From Blautia sp. BIOML-A1 (GTDB taxonomy: Bacteria; Bacillota; Clostridia; Lachnospirales; Lachnospiraceae), in contig NZ_WWVR01000011.1 in the NCBI RefSeq assembly GCF_009883055.1, positions 68,054 to 132,053 on the forward strand: a stretch of 64,000 nucleotides of DNA, given 5' to 3'. Positions 17,826-26,167 of this stretch are shown here, in pieces. A program made the position numbers and the translations under genes. The notes beneath the pieces were generated by a model. The model was not told the DNA's origin and made no database searches. It saw only the letters and a list, made by a program, of their open reading frames with translations. Within the stretch, counting starts at the first letter, position 1. The number at the start of each line of letters is the position of its first letter.

Positions 17826-17863
17826 GATGCAGAGCAGGAAATATAAGCTTTGCATCTTTTTTT
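17826..17863 (+). terminator. Intrinsic terminator after the DUF362 gene
   Basis: GATGCAGAGC (17826-17835) pairs with GCTTTGCATC (17847-17856), with one G-T pair and an 11-base loop, followed by seven T residues. Confidence 0.8.
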
Positions 17864-17873
17864 GATATATTAT

Positions 17874-17902
17874 TTGCCTGAGGTACAAAAGCATGGTATC
17901 AT
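17874..17902 (+). promoter_or_regulatory. Promoter of the NSS transporter gene
   Basis: TTGCCT (17874-17879), a 17-bp spacer and TATCAT (17897-17902) lie 70 bp before the chosen start. Confidence 0.6.
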
Positions 17903-17972
17903 CATATGGGCGGAAATTGAGAAGACATAAAGAAAGAACATGAAAAAAATATGTGATGGGAAAGGAAGAATT

Positions 17973-19346
17973 ATGGAGAAACATAAACATGAGAGAAGTA
18001 CATTTTCCGGGAAGATCGGATTTGTACTGTCTGCAGCCGGTGCTTCGGTAGGCCTGGGGAATATATGGAGATTCCCTTATCTGGCGGCAAAGTACGGCGG
18101 TGGAATTTTTTTACTGATCTATATCATTTTGGCATTGACCTTCGGATACTCTATGATCGTGGCAGAGACAGCTCTGGGACGTATGACAAAGAAAAGTCCG
18201 GTAGGTGCGTTTGGAACTTTTGGTAAATCAAAGTGGCTGTCTTTGGGAGGCTGGATCAATGCAATCATACCGGTTCTGATTGTACCATATTATTCCGTGA
18301 TCGGTGGCTGGGTAATTAAATATCTGGTGGAATATGTAAAGGGAAACAGCCAGACCCTTGCCGAGGACGGATATTTTTCCGCTTTTATATCCGATGGATT
18401 TTCAACTGAGGCCTGTTTTCTGTTTTTTACGCTGCTTACGCTGATGATCATTTATGCAGGTGTGCAGAATGGCGTGGAACGAGTTTCCAAAGTAATGATG
18501 CCGATACTGGTTTTCTTGTCTGTAGTCATTGTCGTTTATTCGGTAACAAGACCGGGAGCACTGGAAGGTGTGAAATATTTCCTGATACCAAATATCAAAA
18601 ACTTCTCCTGGATGACAGTGGTTGCGGCAATGGGACAGATGTTTTATTCTCTGTCGATCGCGATGGGTATTCTGGTAACTTTTGGTTCCTATATGAAAAA
18701 GGATGTATCTATTGAAGGTTCTACACAAAATGTAGAAATTTTTGACACAGCGATCGCAATGATGGCAGGTCTGATGATCATTCCGGCAGTGTTTGCATTC
18801 TCTGGTGGAGATCCGGATACGTTACAGGCGGGCCCGGCACTGATGTTTATTACGATTCCGAAGGTATTTGCAAGCATGGGCTTTGGAACTCTGGTTGGAA
18901 TCCTGTTTTTTGTACTGGTTCTCTGTGCAGCCCTGACCAGTTCTATTGCCCTGACTGAGAGTGCAGTATCTACTTTTCAGGATGAGTTGAAATGGGGACG
19001 CAAGAAGGCAACAGTATTTGTCGGAGTTGTCATGGTTGTTCTCGGAAGTCTTTCTTCTCTTGGCTATGGTCCTCTGGCGTGTGTTAAGATCATTGGAATG
19101 CAGTTCCTTGATTTCTTTGATTTCCTGACGAACTCTGTCATGATGCCGATTGCAGCGATTGCTACCTGTCTTCTGATATCCAGAGTAGTCGGTACAAAGA
19201 AAATTGAAGATGAAGTACTGCAGGAAGGTGGTACTTTCCGCAGAAAGAAAATCTTTAATTTTATGATCAAATATCTTTGTCCGATCTTTGCGGCAATCAT
19301 TCTTTTCAGCTCTGTAGCAAATGCATTTGGATGGATTTCCATGTAA
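17973..19346 (+). CDS. Sodium-dependent neurotransmitter:sodium symporter (NSS/SNF) family transporter
   Basis: 457 aa from MEKHKHERSTFSGK, with GGAAAGGAAG just upstream; an in-frame ATG at 17940 lacks a ribosome site. The NSS signature GASVGLGNIWRFPYLAAKYGG near residue 25 lines the Na+ and substrate sites in LeuT-like proteins. About 11 membrane segments are predicted, typical of bacterial NSS members. Substrate is probably an amino acid, but cannot be named from sequence. It is monocistronic with its own promoter and terminator. Confidence 0.92.
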   Translation: MEKHKHERSTFSGKIGFVLSAAGASVGLGNIWRFPYLAAKYGGGIFLLIYIILALTFGYSMIVAETALGRMTKKSPVGAFGTFGKSKWLSLGGWINAIIPVLIVPYYSVIGGWVIKYLVEYVKGNSQTLAEDGYFSAFISDGFSTEACFLFFTLLTLMIIYAGVQNGVERVSKVMMPILVFLSVVIVVYSVTRPGALEGVKYFLIPNIKNFSWMTVVAAMGQMFYSLSIAMGILVTFGSYMKKDVSIEGSTQNVEIFDTAIAMMAGLMIIPAVFAFSGGDPDTLQAGPALMFITIPKVFASMGFGTLVGILFFVLVLCAALTSSIALTESAVSTFQDELKWGRKKATVFVGVVMVVLGSLSSLGYGPLACVKIIGMQFLDFFDFLTNSVMMPIAAIATCLLISRVVGTKKIEDEVLQEGGTFRRKKIFNFMIKYLCPIFAAIILFSSVANAFGWISM

Positions 19347-19351
19347 ATAAG

Positions 19352-19396
19352 AAAACCGCAGAAACCTGATAAATACAGGAATCTGCGGTTTTGTTA
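19352..19396 (+). terminator. Intrinsic terminator after the NSS transporter gene
   Basis: AAAACCGCAGA (19352-19362) pairs perfectly with TCTGCGGTTTT (19382-19392). A-rich and T-rich flanks suggest use from both sides; the YitT gene converges on it. Confidence 0.82.
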
Positions 19397-19412
19397 TATA
19401 ACAGGATGCTTT

Positions 19413-20267
19413 TTATACCTTGGGCTGATAACGCATATTAGAAACGTTGTATACGGTGATAAATGCCAGAGGATCTTCCTGGTTGATAAAGTTCATAAGT
19501 TTCTGATATTCTGTCTTATCAACGATCGTGATGATCTCGTTTCGTTTCTGCATATTATATGCCCCGGTGGCTTCATAGATAGTTGCTCCGCTGTGCAGAT
19601 CATGGATGATAAAATTCCGGAGTTCTTCTTCTTTTTGGGTGATAATGCACACACGTCGCTTAATATTGTGGTCAAAGATAAAATGATCCAGGACAATACC
19701 GTTGAAATAAGTGCCTAGGATACTCAGAACGACGGTCTTTTTGTCATAGACAAATGCGGCAGAAAGTGCGACGCACATACCTGAGAGTGACATTGCCTTT
19801 CCGAGATCCATATGCAGATATTTGTTCATGATCTTGGCAACGATATCCAGACCGCCGGAGGATGCATTGCGATTAAAAAGAATGCTGAGTCCTACGCTGA
19901 CAATCAGAATATAACAGAGAACATCTAGCTCCTGGCTGTTGGTCATAGAGCCAAAATCCGGAAAGATTTTTTCAAACAGTCCGAGGAACAGAGGGAGCAT
20001 AATGCTGGTGTAGACGGTTTTTACGCCAAATTCCTTTCCACAGGTGATAAAACCAATGATCAATAGTACCACATTCAGGATCATGGTGATTGCAGATAAT
20101 GGAAGGGGTATGAAATTGGACAGTACAATTCCAAGACCGGAAATACTGCTGACAGAAGTATGACTTGGCACCAGGAAAAAGTATACAGCGGCAGCGATAA
20201 TTGCGACTGCACCTGTCAGGATGATTGTTTCCATGAGAAATTTCGTATAAGTCAATTGCTTTTTCAT
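19413..20267 (-). CDS. YitT-family membrane protein with DUF2179 domain
   Basis: 284 aa. Five to six N-terminal membrane segments include the YitT region (NASSGGLDIVAKIMNKYLHMDLGKAM). The C-terminal 85 residues form the soluble DUF2179 domain (RRVCIITQKEEELRNFIIHDLHSGATIYEATGAY). The function of this widespread Firmicutes family is not established. It follows the YbaK-like gene on the same strand with a 35-bp gap, so co-transcription is possible. Confidence 0.88.
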   Translation of the reverse strand: MKKQLTYTKFLMETIILTGAVAIIAAAVYFFLVPSHTSVSSISGLGIVLSNFIPLPLSAITMILNVVLLIIGFITCGKEFGVKTVYTSIMLPLFLGLFEKIFPDFGSMTNSQELDVLCYILIVSVGLSILFNRNASSGGLDIVAKIMNKYLHMDLGKAMSLSGMCVALSAAFVYDKKTVVLSILGTYFNGIVLDHFIFDHNIKRRVCIITQKEEELRNFIIHDLHSGATIYEATGAYNMQKRNEIITIVDKTEYQKLMNFINQEDPLAFITVYNVSNMRYQPKV

Positions 20268-20302
20268 AAATAAAATCCTTTTCTGGTCAGTGTTCGAAAT
20301 TA

Positions 20303-20863
20303 TTAATTATGTGATTCCGGAACCGGCAGATTCACAGTAATTGGATCGTGTCCGAGAGCCGGGATGATTTTTCCGGTAAGATCTTCTGTTGCAAATTTGA
20401 GACTTGAAGTATTGATGCATGGATGGCATCCAAAATAAGGTTCTTTCATGATGTCTTCGTCAATCAGAAGCTGTACTTTGTTTTCGGAATCGTTCATCAG
20501 TCCCATGATACTGACAGAACCCGGGGTGATATCCAGATATTTTTCCATATATTCCGGTTTGGCGAAGGATAATCTGGCAGAGTGAATCTGGGCAGAAAGA
20601 TCTTTGGTTTTAAAAGGTTTATCGCCAGGCATTAAAAGCAGATAGAAGTTTGTCTCCTGGCGATTGCATAAGAATAAATTCTTGCAGATCGTGGTATCAT
20701 CACCGAGGGTGCGGTCAATTTCTTCGCAGGCTTCCATGGTCATGGCTGCCTCATGATCTACTCTCTGGTAATCAATTCCCAGCTTATCTAAAAAATCATA
20801 TACGCGGATTTCTTTGTCAAGTCGTTTGTCGGTATTTTCAGGTCTTCCATTTTGTAGTTCCAT
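20303..20863 (-). CDS. YbaK/ProX-type aminoacyl-tRNA editing domain protein
   Basis: 186 aa, a single YbaK/EbsC-like editing domain of the prolyl-tRNA-synthetase-associated (PrdX/ProX) type. The conserved Lys is in TICKNLFLCNRQ near residue 62, and the GxxxP-type loop is PGSVSIMGLMND near 115. Such proteins clear Ala mischarged on tRNA(Pro), or bind prolyl-tRNA as sensors in some Clostridia. It lies beside the decayed amino-acid oxidation locus, but any link to that locus is inference. Confidence 0.85.
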   Translation of the reverse strand: MELQNGRPENTDKRLDKEIRVYDFLDKLGIDYQRVDHEAAMTMEACEEIDRTLGDDTTICKNLFLCNRQETNFYLLLMPGDKPFKTKDLSAQIHSARLSFAKPEYMEKYLDITPGSVSIMGLMNDSENKVQLLIDEDIMKEPYFGCHPCINTSSLKFATEDLTGKIIPALGHDPITVNLPVPESHN

Positions 20864-21056
20864 TTTTTGATACTCCTTTATTTTTGCAGATATTTGATAA
20901 CTGGATTTTTTATGTAATCATTGTAGCGGCATTTGACGAAAGTGTAAAGTCTTATTCTGGATACGTATCGGAATGCTTTACAGGTCAGTATCGTTTTTTA
21001 CAATACGAATTTAAAACTAAATGATAAAGTCTAATCAGTTAATGAGAGAGACAAAG

Positions 21057-21090
21057 GCGTCAACGATAAATTCGTTGGCGCTTTTCTGTT
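21057..21090 (+). terminator. Hairpin with T run upstream of the 2Fe-2S gene
   Basis: GCGTCAACGA (21057-21066) pairs with TCGTTGGCGC (21072-21081, one G-T pair), then TTTTCTGTTTT. It lies only 28 bp before the gene, so it either ends a short leader RNA or is the relic of a removed upstream gene. Confidence 0.6.
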
Positions 21091-21117
21091 TTATAGATTT
21101 ATGAGGAGGATGAGATC

Positions 21118-21435
21118 ATGGACAGAATTAAGAATCACCCGATACTTGGAGAAACGCCAAAGAGAAAAAAAGTTACATTCAGTTATGATGGGAAATTGCT
21201 GGAAGGCTATGAAGGCGAACCAATTGCAACAGCATTGAAAGCAGCAGGAGTCATGGCTCATCGATATACGGCAAAAACACATGAACCACGAGGAGTGTTC
21301 TGTGCGATAGGAAGATGTACGGACTGTGTAATGATCGTAGATGGTAAACCAAACATCAGAACATGCATCACACCACTTGAGGCAGGCATGGTTGTTCAGA
21401 CACAGTATGGAGTTTCGGCAGCACCGCAGAAATAA
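21118..21435 (+). CDS. 2Fe-2S subunit of an HcnA-like amino-acid dehydrogenase
   Basis: 105 aa, a complete Fer2_4-type ferredoxin domain. The cluster ligands are in CAIGRCTDC and a distal Cys in NIRTCITP. Such proteins form the small subunit of HcnABC/proline- or sarcosine-oxidase-like complexes that pass electrons from amino-acid oxidation. GAGGAGGATG precedes the start. The FAD partner gene 25 bp downstream is truncated, so this subunit has probably lost its partner. Confidence 0.82.
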   Translation: MDRIKNHPILGETPKRKKVTFSYDGKLLEGYEGEPIATALKAAGVMAHRYTAKTHEPRGVFCAIGRCTDCVMIVDGKPNIRTCITPLEAGMVVQTQYGVSAAPQK

Positions 21436-21460
21436 AATAAATGGATGGGAGACTGGAATT

Positions 21461-21922
21461 ATGAAGATAGAACGATACGATATGATAGTAATTGGCGCCG
21501 GTCCGGCTGGTTTGTCTGCGGCAATCGAAGCCGCAAAAAAAGGTTTAAAGCCAATTGTGTTTGATGAAAATGCAAAGCCGGGTGGACAGCTTTTTAAACA
21601 GATCCATAAATTCTTCGGTTCAAAAGAACATAAGGCAAAAGTACGAGGCTTCAAAATTGGTCAGGAGCTTCTTGCCGAGGCCGAGAAATATGGAGTGGAA
21701 GTAGTCTTAAATGCTATTGTAGTTGGTTTATATCCAGAGAAGGAAGTAACCGTAAAAGTCGGAGACAAAGTAAAACATTATAAAGGCGATGCAGTTCTTG
21801 TTGCAACAGGTGCAAGCGAAAACATGGTAAATTTTGAGGGATGGACAAAACCTGGTGTAATCGGAGCAGGAGCTGCACCAAGAGTTGGAGGTTATGGTGT
21901 TCATGCCGCAAAGATAGCTTGA
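21461..21922 (+). pseudogene. Truncated FAD-dependent oxidoreductase (HcnB-like), N-terminal part only
   Basis: The first roughly 140 residues match the FAD domain of HcnB/amino-acid oxidoreductases: Rossmann motif IGAGPAGLSAAIEAA, PGGQLFKQIHKFFGS and the ATG motif VATGASENMVNFEGW. The match stops after GVIGAGAA near residue 140. The frame then runs about 14 unrelated residues to a TGA. A full protein should continue for about 250 residues with an NAD-binding fold. No remaining part was seen downstream in any frame. Confidence 0.85.
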
Positions 21923-22151
21923 AAAGCTGAACTGTCCACAGCTGGGAATTTCACATTTTTATGAGTTTTCGCTGAGACAGGGAAAATCACATGAGATGAA
22001 AGCAGTTCCGGATGGGAGTATCGATCTGCTTTTCAATATAGGAAGTGATAAAGTTACAACCTATATAAGCGGAACTGTATTTGGTGTGAAGGCATGGAAT
22101 CTTGGAGATGCAGATACGTGCTTTGGTGTCAGATTTCAGCCGGGTCAGGGA
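21918..22151 (+). pseudogene. Remnant of an AraC-type regulator N-domain, without start or DNA-binding domain
   Basis: In the frame of 21996, codons from 21918 read as ELNCPQLGISHFYEFSLRQG, then GSIDLLFNIGSDK and FGVRFQPGQG. This resembles the N-terminal ligand domain of AraC regulators that control amino-acid use. The start is missing (a TAG lies at 21915) and the helix-turn-helix part is absent. The frame runs without a break into permease sequence at about 22152. Confidence 0.7.
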
Positions 22152-22661
22152 ATGGCAAAGATGAATATGCTGCCAAAAATTTTCTCAAAGACCAATAAAC
22201 ACAACGTTCCATGGTTTGGTCAGATGTTTGTAAGTGCAGCGATTCTTATCTTTGGATATTTCAGTGACAGTTCTGCAGATATGATCTCTTTTCTTATCCT
22301 GGCAGGTTCGGTATTCTGGATGATTTCATACATACTTGCACACGTTGACGTACTGATTTTCAGAAAACGTCTTCCAAATGCACCGAGAAACTTTAAAGTG
22401 CCTTGTGGTATATTATTTCCGGTTATAGGAATTGTTGGAACGGCATATATGATTCTTAATATATCCAGTGATCCACAGGAGCGTATGAATATCTGGCTTT
22501 TGACAGGGGCATGCTTTATTGTACTGGAAATATATTCGGCTGTATGGATCAAATTCAAGATGAAGATGAAAGTATTCAAAAGTATCCCGCTCGAAAAAGT
22601 CATGGCCATGGAAAATGAGCTTTACTATTATGTACGGAAAAGTAAAGGAATATGGAAATAA
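22152..22661 (+). pseudogene. Remnant of an APC-family amino acid permease, C-terminal part
   Basis: About 170 residues beginning MAKMNMLPKIFSKTNKHNVPW match the cytoplasmic loop and last four to five membrane segments of APC amino acid permeases. The first seven to eight membrane segments are missing. With the AraC piece it forms one open frame from ATG 21996 (221 codons), so a chimeric product could still be made. A hairpin at 22675 follows. Confidence 0.75.
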
Positions 22662-22670
22662 GGCAGTTTT

Positions 22671-23852
22671 TTATAAAGGCAGTATCAATGCAATTGTACT
22701 GCCTTTTTTGCTGCTTTCCAGTACTTTGACCAGTCCGCCATGTTGTCTGGCAATTTCATTTACAAGGGCGAGTCCAAGGCCGGCACCGCCCATGGCACGG
22801 CTTCTGGACTTGTCCACCCGGAAAAATGGATCAAAGATTCTTTCCTGAAATTCAGGAGGAATACCAATTCCGGTGTCTGTTACCTCAACAAAAGCACAGT
22901 CAGTTGAAACAGAAGGGGCAGAGCAGTCAGGCTCTGCTTTTTTTTGTGATATTTTTACAGTCACTTTTCCACTGGGATGATTGTATTTGATGGCATTTTC
23001 CACAAGATTATACACAGCCCGGTAGAGAAGCAGATAGCTTCCGATAACGGTACAGTCACCGTCCTTTTGGATCAGTTCGACTTCTTTTTGGTCGGCAACA
23101 GAAATCAGATCACAAAATACTTCATCTGTGAGTGCTGCCAGTGAAATAGAATCGGAACGTTCTATGGACTGTATGCCGGTCATATCGAGAAGAACCTCGG
23201 ACAGGTGAGAAAGCCGCTCGGTCTGTTCCTGGATCATTCTGAAAATTTCCTGATATTCTTCGATATCAGGATTGTTTTTGCGGGCAAAAACCTCCAGATT
23301 TGTCTGCATAACGGCAAGCGGTGTCCTGAGTTCATGTGCTGCACTGGCAGAAAACTGTTTCTGTGCGGTAAATGCCTCGTCCAGACGGGAGAGCATCTTG
23401 TTGAAGGAGCCTGTCAGATGTGAAATTTCATCATTCGTATCAGGAACTTCAAGAGATTCCGATAAATTCTGAGCTTCTATTTTATTAACCTCGTTACTGA
23501 GACTGCGCAGAGGCTGCAGTGCACGCCGACTGATAAAATAAGTGCAGATACTGCTCAGAAGAATGATGATCCCAGTGGCGATGATACTTCTGACACGGAA
23601 CTGATCTTTGGTTGCCTGTACCTGATCGGAAAGTCCCGAAAATAACGTAGACGGATTAATGTTAAAGGTAATTGGCGTGGAATCGGTTTTGTTGATCCGT
23701 ACAACATAATCTCCCAGATCTTCGATTCCGGTGACAGCGGAACGACTGATAAAAAAGTACATCAGAACACAGGTAATGGTCATCAGAAGTGTAATGATCA
23801 GTGTCAGACGCCATTGCAGAGAAAGCTTTTTTATTGGATTTTTTTTGTTCAT
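22671..23852 (-). CDS. Sensor histidine kinase
   Basis: 393 aa. It has two membrane segments (about 13-31 and 90-110) enclosing a short extracytoplasmic loop, then a HAMP linker, a HisKA domain with the phospho-accepting His in SAAHELRTPLAV near 175, and a HATPase_c domain with N box (NLVENAIKYN), G1 (DTGIGIP), F box and G2 (GAGLGLALV). It overlaps the response regulator gene by 4 bp and is its cognate kinase. The divergent TlpA operon is the likely target, suggesting an envelope redox or thiol signal. Confidence 0.93.
   Translation of the reverse strand: MNKKNPIKKLSLQWRLTLIITLLMTITCVLMYFFISRSAVTGIEDLGDYVVRINKTDSTPITFNINPSTLFSGLSDQVQATKDQFRVRSIIATGIIILLSSICTYFISRRALQPLRSLSNEVNKIEAQNLSESLEVPDTNDEISHLTGSFNKMLSRLDEAFTAQKQFSASAAHELRTPLAVMQTNLEVFARKNNPDIEEYQEIFRMIQEQTERLSHLSEVLLDMTGIQSIERSDSISLAALTDEVFCDLISVADQKEVELIQKDGDCTVIGSYLLLYRAVYNLVENAIKYNHPSGKVTVKISQKKAEPDCSAPSVSTDCAFVEVTDTGIGIPPEFQERIFDPFFRVDKSRSRAMGGAGLGLALVNEIARQHGGLVKVLESSKKGSTIALILPL
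22675..22708 (-). terminator. Hairpin overlapping the histidine kinase 3' end
   Basis: AAAGGCAGTA (22675-22684) pairs with TACTGCCTTT (22697-22706) and T runs follow on the plus strand. The stem encodes the last residues of the kinase. It separates the kinase from the convergent decayed permease. Confidence 0.65.
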
Positions 23853-24526
23853 TTCAGATCCTCCGTCAGAATATAGCCCTGTCCGATCTTGTTCTGGATC
23901 GGGTCATTACCAAGAGCTGTGCGCAGCTTTTTGCGAAGTGCAGAAATATGGACGCGTATAGAATTGCTGAAGCTGTTGACGCTTCCGTCCCAGATATGTT
24001 CGATCAGTTCTTCCGGGCTGATGATACGATTCTGGTGAAGCATAAAATATTCCAGCAGTGCGGTTTCTTTCCGGGTGAGAGAAAGTTCTTCGCTGTCAAT
24101 GGCAGCCTTTCTTGTGCGGGTATCGAAGGTGATGCGTCCGCATTTCAGGCAGATATTTTCCTGAATAAATTTTCGCCGTGTCAGGCTGCGGATCCGGGCT
24201 TCCAGTTCCTCGAAGTGAAAGGGCTTTGTCAGATAGTCATTTGCTCCAAGATCAAGTCCTTCTACCTTGTCCTGGATCTGTCCTCTGGCTGAGAGGATCA
24301 GAACAGGTGTGGAGGAGTTTATTTCCCGGAATTGCCGCAGGATTTCCAGACCATCTATGCCGGGAAGATTCAGATCCAGAAGAATCAGATCATAATTTTC
24401 GGTCAGGCACAATTCCAGTCCCTCATCTCCATCAAAACAGGTATCTGTTTCGTATCCATTCATGCGAAGACCCTCTGCAATCGAGCGGCAGAGCTGTTCT
24501 TCATCTTCTATTACTAATATGTGCAT
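23849..24526 (-). CDS. OmpR-family response regulator
   Basis: 225 aa. The receiver domain (1-115) has the acidic pair near residues 8-9, phospho-acceptor Asp51 (LILLDLNLPGIDG) and Lys near 100 (YLTKPF). The C-terminal winged helix is of the OmpR/PhoB type (LTRKETALLEYFMLHQNRIISPEEL, then IRVHISALRKKL). It is co-transcribed with the kinase. A 9-bp-spaced TTTGATTT direct repeat upstream of the divergent TlpA gene is a candidate binding site. Confidence 0.94.
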   Translation of the reverse strand: MHILVIEDEEQLCRSIAEGLRMNGYETDTCFDGDEGLELCLTENYDLILLDLNLPGIDGLEILRQFREINSSTPVLILSARGQIQDKVEGLDLGANDYLTKPFHFEELEARIRSLTRRKFIQENICLKCGRITFDTRTRKAAIDSEELSLTRKETALLEYFMLHQNRIISPEELIEHIWDGSVNSFSNSIRVHISALRKKLRTALGNDPIQNKIGQGYILTEDLK

Positions 24527-24575
24527 AAGAAATCTCCTTTGTCAAATATGATGTCGGGGTTAAAAATGTTTATAT

Positions 24576-24602
24576 GTTACTGTGAACGGAGTGAACAGTA
24601 AC
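24576..24602. mobile_element. 27-bp palindromic mini-element with exact 8-bp target duplication
   Basis: The 27 bases equal the last 27 bases of the 142-bp copy at 13501. GTTACTGT and ACAGTAAC form the ends. It is bounded by two exact copies of GTTTATAT (24568-24575 and 24603-24610). It lies between the divergent two-component and TlpA operons. Confidence 0.75.
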
Positions 24603-24680
24603 GTTTATATTGGAACTCTGGTATTATCATATCATGTTCCATATAAAATTCCCGTAAAAAATACAGGAATAAAAAGAAAT

Positions 24681-24731
24681 TTTGATTTTTTTGATTTCTT
24701 AACAGAGATTTTATAGACAGGATGATATAAT
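24681..24731 (+). promoter_or_regulatory. Promoter and candidate response-regulator box of the TlpA operon
   Basis: Two TTTGATTT half-sites (24681-24688, 24690-24697) with 9-bp periodicity sit upstream of a consensus TATAAT (24726-24731). No good -35 hexamer is correctly placed, which fits an activator-dependent OmpR-type promoter. Confidence 0.4.
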
Positions 24732-24817
24732 ACGGTTACAGTAATCAAAGCGTGTATAATAAAAACACAAAACGATTTATAAATTACAGGACAAATATGA
24801 AGGGAGATATAAATATC

Positions 24818-25993
24818 ATGAAATTCAGAATGAAAAAAATAACAGCACTTATGGCAGCAGCAGTATTGGGAGCATCTACATTTGGAAGTGTATCAGTAAT
24901 GGCAGCAGAAAGTACAGAAGCAATGGCGGTTCCGGCAGACGAAGCGGGAATGGCAGTTGATGGTGAGGCAGTTGCTGCTGATGGCGATGCAATCCCGTCA
25001 GACCTGGTGGCAGGTACCTTTAAACCGTCCGAGACGACTGTACCGGTACAGGATTCTTATGAGTATCCATTCCTGGGATTGAATTTTACGATTCCGGAAG
25101 AACTGCAGAAGCAGATGAAGGATCAGACGATTGCGATGATCTCCAATGAAGAATGGAATGACAATGCAGATGCAATAAAATATGCGTATTTAAGCTGGAG
25201 TGAAATGACAGAAGAACAGAAGAATGCAGAGGTTGATAAGCTTGGTACGGCATATCAAGACTGGTGCAACAGTCTTGCAAAAATCGGAGTGCTCGGCATC
25301 TATGACGAGGAATCTCAGAAAAAACTCGATGAGACCACAGGATGTACGGAACACAAAGAGCTTGGAAGTAGCAGCGACGGAAAGTATAAATACTATCTGA
25401 GCACTAATAAAGATGCAGACGAAACATTGAGAAAAGAAGTTGAAGAAATTGCTCCGACATTTACAGAGATGACATCATTCCAGCAGCTTTCTGCTTTTGA
25501 TCAGCCGCAGGACACCAGCAATACAGGTGATTCCACAACTGTAGGAAAGTTTGAGACAAAGGGCATTGACGGAAAGGACTATACAGAAAAAGTATTTAGC
25601 GATTATGATCTGACTCTGGTAAACATCTTTACCACCTGGTGTTCTCCATGTGTCAACGAGATTCCGGAACTGGAGAAACTCTATGAAGAGATGAAAGAAA
25701 AAGGAGTGGGTGTTGTTGGTGTAGTTCTTGATACAGTAGGAGATGACGGCAAACAGGATGATGCTACAGTGAAAAAAGCCGGTGTTCTTCAGGAAAAGAC
25801 AAAAGCATCCTATCCATTCCTGATTCCGGATTCTACAATGATGAACGGACGTTTAAATGGAATCTCTGCGTTTCCTGAAACTTTCTTTGTTGACAAAGAT
25901 GGAAACATCGTAGGTGAGACTTATACAGGAAGTCATTCACTGGAGGAGTGGAAAGAGATTGTAGAAAAAGAATTACAGAATGTTTCCAAATAA
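24818..25993 (+). CDS. Exported TlpA-like thioredoxin-fold protein
   Basis: 391 aa from MKFRMKKITALMAA, with AGGGAGA upstream; an earlier ATG at 24752 gives an implausible N-terminus before the signal peptide. A signal peptide ends near VSVMAAES, followed by an Ala/acid-rich linker and a helical region of unknown fold (about 80-240). A C-terminal TlpA/ResA-like domain (about 245-391) has the active site TTWCSPCVNEIP. It probably reduces disulfides or haem-related thiols outside the membrane. It leads the operon with the CXXC and 4Fe-4S genes. Confidence 0.88.
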   Translation: MKFRMKKITALMAAAVLGASTFGSVSVMAAESTEAMAVPADEAGMAVDGEAVAADGDAIPSDLVAGTFKPSETTVPVQDSYEYPFLGLNFTIPEELQKQMKDQTIAMISNEEWNDNADAIKYAYLSWSEMTEEQKNAEVDKLGTAYQDWCNSLAKIGVLGIYDEESQKKLDETTGCTEHKELGSSSDGKYKYYLSTNKDADETLRKEVEEIAPTFTEMTSFQQLSAFDQPQDTSNTGDSTTVGKFETKGIDGKDYTEKVFSDYDLTLVNIFTTWCSPCVNEIPELEKLYEEMKEKGVGVVGVVLDTVGDDGKQDDATVKKAGVLQEKTKASYPFLIPDSTMMNGRLNGISAFPETFFVDKDGNIVGETYTGSHSLEEWKEIVEKELQNVSK

Positions 25994-26014
25994 TGAATGA
26001 GCATGGTGAGAAAT

Positions 26015-26167
26015 ATGATGAAAAAACTGACAGAAACTAAATGGACAGGAGTTGTTTTGGCTGGAGCGGGAATTCTGATGATAATTTTTGGAATTTACAG
26101 AGGCGAGATGTCTGTGGTTTTCACAAAAGCAGTAAATATCTGTATGGAGTGTATTGGAATTGGATAA
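26015..26167 (+). CDS. Small CD1871A-type CXXC membrane protein
   Basis: 50 aa (or 49 from 26018). One membrane helix (GVVLAGAGILMIIFGIY) is followed by GEMSVVFTKAVNICMECIGIG, with the CMEC motif close to the C-terminus. This matches the pattern of the CD1871A family of CXXC proteins from Clostridia. It lies between the TlpA and 4Fe-4S genes, overlaps the latter by 14 bp, and presumably passes reducing equivalents across or along the membrane. No clear GGAGG site is visible (GGTGAG lies upstream). Confidence 0.8.
   Translation: MMKKLTETKWTGVVLAGAGILMIIFGIYRGEMSVVFTKAVNICMECIGIG

Noticed and set aside
21461..22661. Simple frameshift in one long oxidoreductase gene
   Set aside because: Sequence after 21910 matches other families (AraC, APC permease), not the missing NAD-binding half in any frame.
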